Source: Devosia sp. Leaf420
GTDB lineage: Bacteria > Pseudomonadota > Alphaproteobacteria > Rhizobiales > Devosiaceae
NCBI RefSeq assembly: GCF_001425445.1
Contig: NZ_LMQU01000005.1
Location: forward strand, 1-38,544
DNA: 38,544 nucleotides
Reading direction: 5' to 3'
In this document: piece by piece, positions 7,643 through 15,107 of the stretch
Layout of the letters: each line of letters begins with the position of its first letter
How positions within the stretch are numbered: the first letter of the stretch is position 1
Notes under the pieces: generated by a model
Databases searched by the model: none
Told to the model about the DNA's origin: nothing
The model's input: only the letters and a program-made list of their open reading frames with translations
Position numbers and translations under genes: made by a program

Positions 7643-8617
7643 TCATTCTCGGGTGGAGCCAAATACCGACCAATCGGTCCACTTTGCCAAAAGTTCGAGA
7701 CCCAGAACCCCAAGCCAACTATTGCCCATGGGGTCAAGCGCCGGCGACCACGTCGCGATCGAAGCCACATGCGGTGCGATAGCCAGGATACCCCCGCCGA
7801 CTCCGGACTTGGCTGGAAGCCCCACTCTATAGGCGAAGTCGCCAGACCCGTCATACATACCGCACATCATCATGATCGCAAGAATCCGCCGCGACCGCCT
7901 TGCCGCTTGCAGTCCGCGGTCCGAACGGGTGTCTTGCCCTTCCTGCATCAGAAACCGGCCAGCCTGTGCAAGGCCCGCACAATCCAGTTGGATGGCGCAT
8001 TGATGCACATAGGCCTCCATGACGTCAGATACGTCATGTTTGAGGTTCCCATGGTGCTTGGCCATGAACATCAACGAGCGATTGAGATCACCTCCGGAGC
8101 GATCGCTTTCCATCACCGCTTCGTTAAATTGGATCTCCGCCTCATCGAGTTGGCGCGATATAAAATCTGCGACCGTATGGTTGGTGGCGCGATCACCGAT
8201 GCCCAGAAGTGCATCGACCACGACCAGCGCACCAGCGTTGATGAATGGATTGCAGGGGATACCCGCTTTCCGCTCGAGATCGATGATGGAATTGAAGGCA
8301 TCGCCCGAGGGTTCGCGGCCGACCCTAGTCCAAAGCTTCTCACCCAGTCCTTCAATTGCGACCTCTAGAGCAAAGACCTTGGAAATCGACTGAATGGGAA
8401 ATACTGTTTCTGCGTTTCCCGCCTGGTACAGCTTGCCGTCACTGGTGAAGACAGCGATCCCGAACTTGTCGAAATCCGCTTTTCGTGGCTTTGGCTTCGC
8501 CGCTCGTTCCGCAGCGACAACCGCTTCTTCATAGATTTTTGGGGCTCGCGCCTTCACTTCATCCACAATGCTGACCAAAATAGGCTGAAGCGTTTCTGTC
8601 TCGGCGTCGATCTTCAT
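7643..8617 (-). CDS. glsA: Glutaminase A
   Basis: Glutaminase converts L-glutamine to L-glutamate and ammonia in the cytoplasm. The serine-type active site S-x-x-K is present at residues 77-80 (FPIQSISKVF), followed by GDAFNSI, NPFINAGALV and, near the end, AKSGVGGGI, all hallmarks of the family. The length of 324 residues is normal. I chose the ATG at 8617 because GAGGAAA lies just upstream; a nine-codon longer frame exists. Some homologues contribute to acid tolerance, but nothing here points to that. Confidence 0.95.
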   Translation of the reverse strand: MKIDAETETLQPILVSIVDEVKARAPKIYEEAVVAAERAAKPKPRKADFDKFGIAVFTSDGKLYQAGNAETVFPIQSISKVFALEVAIEGLGEKLWTRVGREPSGDAFNSIIDLERKAGIPCNPFINAGALVVVDALLGIGDRATNHTVADFISRQLDEAEIQFNEAVMESDRSGGDLNRSLMFMAKHHGNLKHDVSDVMEAYVHQCAIQLDCAGLAQAGRFLMQEGQDTRSDRGLQAARRSRRILAIMMMCGMYDGSGDFAYRVGLPAKSGVGGGILAIAPHVASIATWSPALDPMGNSWLGVLGLELLAKWTDWSVFGSTRE

Positions 8618-8888
8618 ATCGTTTCCTCGAAAGTCGCGGATCAACGGATGACTGGACCAAAAGTCATCGGATCTGATGAATTAAACCCCTTAGGAAATCG
8701 ACCGATCGCTTTAGTGACGTTTGGAGCGAAGCTCGGAAAAATCGTCCACTCGCGGAAAACGTGGTCTGAGCAGTCAAGGCTCATATGGCACGCTTGCCGA
8801 TCATCCACGAGAAGCGCAACGAGGCGCTCTGAATGACTGTATCAACGTTGTGGCGTCAGTCGGGGAGGGGATTGGAGGCTCAAATTGG

Positions 8889-9572
8889 TCAGACGTGAAC
8901 CTCATCACCGCCGCGGTCCTTGCCTTTGAGGCAGGCTATGGCCAGGCATAGGTAGAAGGTCGCCATAATGCCGATGACCAGCCAGCCAGGCACTGGTCCA
9001 ATAGCTGCATGTCCAACAATCGTCGCTATTGGACGAGACGGATCGAAATAGACGCCCGCCTGCAGGTCTGGCGAGGCAATTTTTACGATCCAGGCACAGA
9101 GGAGGATGAGAAACATCCAGATGTAATTGCGCCGCAGACGACGCCTCAGCGCCAGGGTCAGGGTGATCCTGAACTTGGGATGGCGCAGATCCTGTGCCAG
9201 CATTTTGAGCCAAGGCTCGGGTCCGCCCTGAGGATCAGCCTCAAAAAACTGCCCGAAATAGTGGCGCTCGAACTGTCGGATACGCATGCGATAGAGATCA
9301 TAAAAGCGATAGCGGCGCGCCTCGACAAAAAGCATCAGCAGGATGATCACCATGGCAAAGATAGTCAGACCATGATGCGCGTTGGCATTTGAGAGGGCTA
9401 CGGACAAGAGTGCGGCAACAACGGTAATGGCCCAATTGCTCGTGAGGTCGATCCGGGCTCGCCAGGCATTCATCCGGGTCATTTCCGCCCGATAGTAGTG
9501 GATCATCAGGTTCGTTGCCTCGACCGAATTGGTCGGCAATGTAGGCGTTACGATGGGTGGTAGGTCGGGCAT
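8889..9572 (-). CDS. DUF2270 membrane protein, 227 aa
   Basis: The family signature around MIHYYRAEMTRMNAWRARID precedes four predicted membrane segments (near WAITVVAALL, LTIFAMVIILLMLFV, YIWMFLILLCAWIV and WLVIGIMATFYLCLAIA). A basic cytoplasmic loop lies between the second and third segments. The role is unknown. The frame opens at 9710, but an ATG at 9572 fits the family start better. The protein shares its upstream region with the broken permease gene that runs the other way. Confidence 0.8.
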   Translation of the reverse strand: MPDLPPIVTPTLPTNSVEATNLMIHYYRAEMTRMNAWRARIDLTSNWAITVVAALLSVALSNANAHHGLTIFAMVIILLMLFVEARRYRFYDLYRMRIRQFERHYFGQFFEADPQGGPEPWLKMLAQDLRHPKFRITLTLALRRRLRRNYIWMFLILLCAWIVKIASPDLQAGVYFDPSRPIATIVGHAAIGPVPGWLVIGIMATFYLCLAIACLKGKDRGGDEVHV

Positions 9573-9742
9573 CGCCGGTCCAGTTAGTGGCGCATGAACT
9601 TTCTTGTTCTTGGAGGACACGAAGCTGGCGGCATTGATATGGTTGCATAGCCCTAGCTGAATTGCTGGCAAATAATCCACGAGCATCGCCGGCGCTTTTT
9701 GTCCGTGCACAGCGTTGGAGGCTCGTCACCGAAGCCCGATGC

Positions 9743-11511
9743 ATGGCCTCCCCTCAACTGCTTGCCTTCGCCATCATCCGTTTGATGATGACTGCATACG
9801 TCTGGGGGAGATGGCGCTACGACATTGTTGCCGCCGGAGCTCTGCTTGCTGCGGTGGCGGTGGGCATTGTTGCGCCAGAGGATGCCTTTTCCGGGTTTTC
9901 CGACGACATTGTCATTATCGTCGGGAGCGCTCTGGTCGTAAGCGCAGCCGTAGCCCGCTCAGGTGTGGATGGAGGTGGCTGTTCGTCGTTTCGCACCAAG
10001 GATCAGCATGCCACGCGTCCAGCTCATCTTACTGGTTGTTGTCGTGACCATTCTGTCTGCCTTCATCAAAAACATCGGCGCCTTGGCAATCATGATCCCA
10101 ATTGCCTTTCAGATGGCGCGGAAGTCAGGGGTGTCGCCGTCCCTGTTTTTGATGCCGATGTCTTTCGGCTCGCTGCTCGGCGGGCTGATGACCCAGATCG
10201 GAACCTCCCCCAAGATTATCGTGTCGCGTGTTCGCGAAGAGCTTACCGGTGTGCCTTTCACCATGTTCGATTTCACCCCTGTCGATGCCGCTTTGGCTCT
10301 GGCCGGGGTAGTATTCCTTGGGCTCTGCTACAAGCTGCTGCCGGCCCGGTCGCGCGAAAATGCGTCGATGGAGACGGCCCTCGAAATCAACAATTACACC
10401 ACCGAAGTTCATGTCCCAACCGATTCCACAAGCGTGGGTCAGACGATTGCCGACGTGCAGCGTCTGGGCGGCGGGCAGGCCATGGTCTTGGGTGTCGTTG
10501 GCAGCAATTGTCGGCGCCGGGTTCCCCTACCGGACGCGCTGGTGAGGGAGGGTGATCTTCTGCTGCTCGAGGGCGAGCCGGAGGCACTCGACAAGATCGT
10601 GGCGCAGGGCAAGTTGGCGTTTTCGGAACGCCGGGACGCCGCTATTGCCTCCGAAGATACGGGTGTTGTTGAGGCCGTCATTGGAGAGCACTCGAGCTTG
10701 ATTGGACGCAGTGCCAGGGAACTCACATTCTTCGACATGACCGGGCTTAACCTCTTGGCCGTCAGCCGTCGGGAGAAGCGGTTCACTGAGCGGCTTGCAG
10801 AGATTAAATTTCTCAATGGTGATGTCATCGTACTGCAAGGCAATCTCAAGGATTGCCCGACAAGTTGCGGCAATGGGACTGCCTGCCGCTGGTCGAGCGC
10901 AACCTCAAGCTCGGAAGCGTGCGGAACGGTCTGATACCGCTGGTCATCTTGGCCCTTGCCATGGGCAGCACTGCACTGGGCCTTGTTCCCGTGCCCTTGG
11001 CTTTTTTTGCCGCTGCCGTCCTAATGCTTTTGACCCGCACCGTGCCTTTGCGCGAGGTTTATAGTCATCTCGACGCTCCAATCCTGATCATGCTCGCAGC
11101 GCTTATTCCCGTTAGCGACTCTCTGCGCACAACGGGTGCGACAGGGTTAATCGCACACTGGCTCTCCGAGACGGCGAGCGTTCTACCACCCTATGGGGGG
11201 GCCTTGCGCTCATCATGGTTGCAGCGATGGCGGTTACGCCCTTCCTTAACAATGCCGCAACGGTGCTCGTCATGGCGCCCATCGCTGCGACCTTCGCGAC
11301 CGGACTGGGGTATCAGCCAGAGGCCTTTCTGATGGCCGTTGCCATAGGAGCGGACTCGGATTTTCTCACCCCAATCGGGCACCAGTGCAATACCCTCGTC
11401 ATGGGTCCAGGCGGATATCGCTTCGGTGACTATTGGCGTCTCGGTCTGCCTCTTTCGATTCTGGTCGTGATCATTGCAGTACCAATGTTGATGCTGGTAT
11501 GGCCTATGTAG
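9743..11511 (+). pseudogene. SLC13/DASS-type permease with TrkA-C domains, three frameshifts
   Basis: The product would be an inner-membrane anion or sulfate symporter with two central RCK-C regulatory domains. It begins MASPQLLAFAIIRLM at 9743 and resumes in other frames after breaks near 9967, 10852 and 11196. Conserved pieces are all present: AFIKNIGALAIMIPI, GGLMTQIGTSPKIIV, the TrkA-C pair, then TPFLNNAATVLVM and SDFLTPIGHQCNTLVMGP at the end. The first break is a one-base gain in tgtggatgg, the second a one-base loss in gattgcc, the third lies in a run of seven G (11194-11200). It is either an inactive gene or contains read errors. Confidence 0.85.
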
Positions 11512-11698
11512 AGCGGTACTCGACCCGAAATGTCCCTTGCGGAACGACAGGGCCGCAAAGTGGATGGGGTCGCTAGTTGAGATTTATCAGCATGGTCATG
11601 GAGCCCGAGGTTTGACGTCGTCTTAACTGCGGCTAGCCGTGATTCAGTCATGTAAAACGACTGTTGGACTAATTACTGGATGATAAAAGGAACTCATT

Positions 11699-11769
11699 GC
11701 GGGTGTAGCTTAGTGGTAAAGCATCAGCCTTCCAAGTTGGCTATGAGGGTTCGATTCCATTCACCCGCT
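11699..11769 (+). tRNA. tRNA-Gly (TCC), slightly degenerate
   Basis: The cloverleaf folds with a 7-bp acceptor stem (GCGGGTG/CACCCGC), D stem GCTT/AAGC, anticodon loop CTTCCAA (anticodon TCC, Gly) and T loop TTCGATT. The T stem GAGGG/CCATT has a G-A mismatch at its centre, and the anticodon stem TCAGC/GTTGG relies on two wobble pairs. No CCA is encoded after the discriminator T. It may be a weak extra copy or a tRNA-derived attachment site and not the main tRNA-Gly(TCC). Confidence 0.75.
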
Positions 11770-11833
11770 CGACGAACTTGAAAATCCGAAAATCGTGCGA
11801 TTTTGTCTCCTGTGAATCATTCAGTAGATTTTC

Positions 11834-12274
11834 ATGCAGCACTATTTATTGAGAAACCTCAGCGAACTCGCTCAGCGGCGCGCCATCCTCATGCGCGAGG
11901 AGGCGCAGCTCTGGAATATTTTATCACGTGAGCTGAAAATAGAAGCTGGTCGCCTCGAAGACACTCCATCCGGACCGGTGGGTCGGCCTCGGCAGGCTCA
12001 GTTGCCTCCTGAAAAGGGCAGGTTGGACAAGCAAAAGCTCCTTGTCGGCATAGCGGAACCAGCCAGAATGATAGGTATCAGCCGGAGCACGCTTTACAAG
12101 GAAATCGGCGCCTCCCGGCTTAGAGTCAGGAAAGCTGGCAAGAGAACGCTGATAGCGGTTGCCGACATCCAGAACTGGTGGGCCAGTCTGGCCGAATGGC
12201 TCCATCTGCGATTTGTCTTTTTTCGGCATGCGGTGATTGAGGCGCTTAATCTCCGCATGATGTGCGGCGATTAA
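11834..12274 (+). CDS. Helix-turn-helix DNA-binding protein, excisionase-like, 146 aa
   Basis: The middle of the protein holds a MerR/excisionase-type winged helix-turn-helix (about residues 75-120: LLVGIAEPARMIGISRSTLY, then VADIQNWW). The N-terminal 60 residues are helical and charged. Such domains bind DNA in small regulators and phage excision proteins. The C-terminal 27 residues after the domain look unlike a folded extension and run into a promoter region with CCGCA/TGCGG repeats. It is followed by a Fic gene and may regulate it. Confidence 0.65.
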   Translation: MQHYLLRNLSELAQRRAILMREEAQLWNILSRELKIEAGRLEDTPSGPVGRPRQAQLPPEKGRLDKQKLLVGIAEPARMIGISRSTLYKEIGASRLRVRKAGKRTLIAVADIQNWWASLAEWLHLRFVFFRHAVIEALNLRMMCGD

Positions 12275-12323
12275 GATGGTGCTATGCGGTGAATATCTGA
12301 TATAAACGCCGCAAATGATGCGG
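12229..12323 (+). promoter_or_regulatory. Iterated CCGCA-N5-TGCGG palindromes before the Fic gene
   Basis: Two palindromes, CCGCA-TGATG-TGCGG at 12253-12267 and CCGCA-AATGA-TGCGG at 12309-12323, are joined by two lone TGCGG half-sites at 12229 and 12285. The TGCGG elements sit at 34, 22 and 34 bp intervals. The last palindrome ends six bases before the Fic start codon. This layout suggests an operator array; the neighbouring helix-turn-helix protein is a candidate binder, by inference. Confidence 0.5.
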
Positions 12324-12328
12324 TGATT

Positions 12329-13438
12329 ATGACGTATGTACATGAACGCTACGACTGGCCGGATTTTCGTTGGGACGCCGGCGTCATAGCCGAGCAGCTC
12401 GGCGAGGTTCGCCATCGACAAGGACGGCTGGTGGGTCGCATGGAGGCTCTTGGGTTCGCCTTGCGGGAAGAGGCCGTTCTGCGGACACTGACCGAAGACG
12501 TCCTGAAGTCCAGCGAGATCGAGGGCGAAATCCTCGACCGCGAGCAGGTGCGGTCCTCCATTGCGCGCCGCCTCGGCATGGATATCGGTGGTCTTGAGCC
12601 GGTGGACCGTAACGTCGAGGGCGTCGTCGAAATGATGCTCGACGCCACGCAGCACTATGATGCTCCGCTAACTGCCCAGCGCCTGTTTGGCTGGCATGCC
12701 GCTCTCTTCCCGACGGGTCGCAGCGGCATGCATCGGATCACCGTCGGCAACTGGCGACCGGAAGCCGCCGGGCCGATGCAGGTGATCTCGGGTCCCATGG
12801 GACGGGAAAGAATTCACTTTGAAGCGCCGGTCGCGACGCGGCTGAGCGCAGAAATGCGTGGCTTTCTCCAATCGTATGAACGCAAGCCCGAAATCGATCT
12901 CGTATTGCGGGCAGCCATCGCGCATCTTTGGTTTGTCACCATTCACCCCTTTGAAGACGGGAACGGTCGTATCGCGCGCGCCATCGCCGACATGGCGCTA
13001 GCGCGATCGGAACAGAGCCCGCAGCGGTTTTACAGCATGTCGGCCCAGATCCGCACCGAGCGGAATGCCTACTATGATATCCTCGAGGAAACCCAGCATG
13101 GCGATCTCGACATTACGGGGTGGCTGCGCTGGTTTCTGGAGTGCCTTGCGCGTGCATTCACAGGCGCGGAAACGATCCTGGAAGCCGTACTGTCCAAGGA
13201 TCGCTTCTGGGCGGCACATGCAGCCACGCCCATCAACGAGCGGCAGAAGAAGCTGGTGGGCATGCTGCTCGATGGCTTCGAGGGCAAGCTGACCTCCTCG
13301 AAATGGGCAAACATTGCCAAGTGTTCGCAGGATACCGCCCTGCGCGATATCGACGACCTGCTCGGCAAGAAAATCCTGGCAAAAGAAGCTGCTGGAGGCC
13401 GCAGCACCAGTTACGTACTGGCAGGAACCGCGGCATAG
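12329..13438 (+). CDS. Fic family protein, class II, with DUF4172-type N-terminus, 369 aa
   Basis: Fic proteins usually transfer AMP from ATP to hydroxyl groups of target proteins. The full active motif HPFEDGNGRIAR is present at about residues 206-217. The inhibitory motif S-x-x-x-E-G (SSEIEG, about 60-65) lies N-terminal to the Fic core, which makes this a class II, self-inhibited enzyme. The N-terminal 80 residues (YDWPDFRWD, then LGEVRHRQGRLVGRM) match DUF4172. The last 80 residues form a winged-helix-like end (TSSKWANIAKCSQDTALRDI), so it may bind its own promoter. The ATG at 12329 is preferred over the GTG two codons earlier. Confidence 0.9.
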   Translation: MTYVHERYDWPDFRWDAGVIAEQLGEVRHRQGRLVGRMEALGFALREEAVLRTLTEDVLKSSEIEGEILDREQVRSSIARRLGMDIGGLEPVDRNVEGVVEMMLDATQHYDAPLTAQRLFGWHAALFPTGRSGMHRITVGNWRPEAAGPMQVISGPMGRERIHFEAPVATRLSAEMRGFLQSYERKPEIDLVLRAAIAHLWFVTIHPFEDGNGRIARAIADMALARSEQSPQRFYSMSAQIRTERNAYYDILEETQHGDLDITGWLRWFLECLARAFTGAETILEAVLSKDRFWAAHAATPINERQKKLVGMLLDGFEGKLTSSKWANIAKCSQDTALRDIDDLLGKKILAKEAAGGRSTSYVLAGTAA

Positions 13439-13458
13439 TTGTCTGTCAGGTGACCTGA

Positions 13459-13491
13459 CGTGAGTTATAGAGCGCCGTTCTATAACTCACG
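13459..13491. repeat. Perfect inverted repeat, 13-bp arms with 7-bp spacer
   Basis: CGTGAGTTATAGA (13459-13471) is the exact reverse complement of TCTATAACTCACG (13479-13491), with GCGCCGT between. It lies 20 bp after the Fic stop and overlaps the last codons of the opposing small gene. It could be a bidirectional terminator, although no T-run follows on either strand. The 13-7-13 architecture is also that of tyrosine-recombinase crossover sites. Confidence 0.8.
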
Positions 13492-13668
13492 CGGGGGGCC
13501 TTCGGACTTTGTCCTGTCTTTGTCGCGATCTTTCTGCGCCTTTGGGGCACTCCGTTCAGGGCGATTGTCGAGCGCGATATGCACGAACGCGCTCATGATC
13601 CGCCAGACCGACTCCAGATATTCCCGCTTCTTTTCGACCGGCATATCCCAGTCCTCAAGATAGGGCAT
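13480..13668 (-). CDS. Small hypothetical protein, 62 aa
   Basis: A strong ribosome binding site (TGAGGA, 5 nt before) marks the ATG at 13668, giving MPYLEDWDMPVEKKREYLES. The N-terminal half is helical with a conserved-looking VWRIMSAFVHIALD stretch, seen to my knowledge in small orphan proteins of alphaproteobacterial accessory DNA. The C-terminal half is charged and likely disordered (KAQKDRDKDRTK). The function is unknown. Confidence 0.6.
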   Translation of the reverse strand: MPYLEDWDMPVEKKREYLESVWRIMSAFVHIALDNRPERSAPKAQKDRDKDRTKSEGPPREL

Positions 13669-13691
13669 GAATTCCTCAGGGTCGAACACAG

Positions 13692-13757
13692 CTCTTGCGT
13701 TACGCTATAGTTGGCAGCGCAAGAGACGCTTGAGCGGCATTGCCTGAGCGGAGGCAA
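13692..13757 (+). promoter_or_regulatory. Tandem hairpins upstream of the exporter operon
   Basis: CTCTTGCG (13692-13699) pairs exactly with CGCAAGAG (13718-13725), and TTGCCT (13740-13745) pairs with AGGCAA (13752-13757). TGAGCGG occurs twice, 14 bp apart. These lie in the 146-bp divergent gap before the exporter operon and may be operator or leader-RNA structures. No clear -35/-10 pair is evident to me. Confidence 0.35.
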
Positions 13758-13814
13758 GACGCGGTAAAGTATTGCGGTGTAAGCTCCCGCCGTCTGCTGA
13801 GGGGGCCTCGCCTT

Positions 13815-15107
13815 ATGGCGCAATCGACCGAACTCTTCCGCCCCGAGGCGATGCAATCGCTGGCCTCGCAGGGCATTTATAAGGATGCCCTGCGCGTTAT
13901 GCGGCCGCGTCTGTGGGGTGCGGGGCTCGTCGTGGCTGCGGTGATCGTCGGCGGGCTTGTGTGGAGCGCCTTTTTCACCATTCCCGTTTCGGTCAGTGGA
14001 CAGGGCATACTCCTCTCATCCGGCGGCGTTGCCGATGTGGTCGCCGATGCGGGCGGGCAGGTGCATGAACTGGTCGTTGCGCCGGGCAGCATCGTCTCGG
14101 CCGACATGATCATTGCCCGCATCGCCCAACCCGATGTCGCGCTCGAACTTACCGTGGCCCAAGGACAGTTGGCCGACGCGCAGCGGTTTCAAAGCGAACT
14201 GATGCGCTTTCAGGAACAGGACCTGTCGACACGCAATGCAGCGCGAGACGCGCGTTTCAAATCGCTTGAGCAGCGTGTATCGGCCATGACGGAGCGGCGC
14301 GATGCGTTGGTGGAACAGCGTGAAGATCTGAGCCGGCTTGCCGGGACCGGTATCGTCACGCGCGACCGGCTGATGGGGGCCAATCAGGAGATTTTGGTCA
14401 TTAATACCCAGATTGCCGACGCCCAGGACGAGCTGATCAGCCTCCAATCGAACGCCGCCATCGAAGCAACCGCCGAAGAACGCGAGCGGCTTGAAGCGGG
14501 CAGGGCGGTGACGGAAGCGGAACGCCGGGTGACGAGCCTGTCCGAACAGCTCGATCGCATGGGTGTTGTGCGGTCGCCCTTCGCCGGCCGGGTTGTCGAA
14601 GCCAAGGTCAATGTCGGCCAGATGGTGCAGCCGGGAACAGCCGTCGTCACGCTTGAGCGCGCACGGCCGGATCAAGCAGAGCTGACGCCTGTCGTCATAG
14701 CCTATGTCGGCTCCGCCGATGGCAAAAAAATCCTGCCCGGCATGAGCGTTGAGGTTTCGCCATCGACGACGCGGCGCGAAGAACACGGCTTTATCCGCGG
14801 CACCGTGACCCATGTCAGCGACGTGCCCGCCTCGAGCGCTGGCATGATGCGCACGCTGCAGAACGATCGGCTCGTGCAGTCTTTCGTTCAAACCCTCGTT
14901 GCGCCTTTCGAGGTGACAATCGCGCTCGAGACCGATGCGAATGGCCAGCCGGTCTGGTCGTCGCCACGACCTAATCCGCCCCAGATCGACATCGGCACCC
15001 TGGCAGACATCCGCGTCACCACCCGCTCCACCTCGCTTCTGGCGCTCGCCATTCCGGCGCTGCGCTATAGTGGCGGGGAAACCTCTGCCCCCGGTGCCGC
15101 CCCGTGA
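13815..15107 (+). CDS. HlyD-family membrane fusion protein of NHLM-type exporter, 430 aa
   Basis: The protein is the periplasmic adaptor that would link the inner-membrane ABC transporters to an outer-membrane channel. After a short cytoplasmic N-terminus one membrane anchor follows (about residues 33-54), then a first lipoyl half (VSVSGQGILL...GGQVHELVVAPGS), a long coiled coil (about 115-275), the second lipoyl half (VRSPFAGRVVEAKVNVGQMV) and a beta domain. GAGGGGG lies upstream of the ATG at 13815. Its stop overlaps the next start (GTGA), so the three exporter genes are translationally coupled. The family naming (NHLM system secretion protein) follows from the gene order and pattern. Confidence 0.9.
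   Translation: MAQSTELFRPEAMQSLASQGIYKDALRVMRPRLWGAGLVVAAVIVGGLVWSAFFTIPVSVSGQGILLSSGGVADVVADAGGQVHELVVAPGSIVSADMIIARIAQPDVALELTVAQGQLADAQRFQSELMRFQEQDLSTRNAARDARFKSLEQRVSAMTERRDALVEQREDLSRLAGTGIVTRDRLMGANQEILVINTQIADAQDELISLQSNAAIEATAEERERLEAGRAVTEAERRVTSLSEQLDRMGVVRSPFAGRVVEAKVNVGQMVQPGTAVVTLERARPDQAELTPVVIAYVGSADGKKILPGMSVEVSPSTTRREEHGFIRGTVTHVSDVPASSAGMMRTLQNDRLVQSFVQTLVAPFEVTIALETDANGQPVWSSPRPNPPQIDIGTLADIRVTTRSTSLLALAIPALRYSGGETSAPGAAP

Noticed and set aside
11924..12655. Reverse open frame of 243 codons across the HTH and Fic region
   Set aside because: It is antisense to two genes with clear family motifs, has no family pattern, and would cross the operator array.
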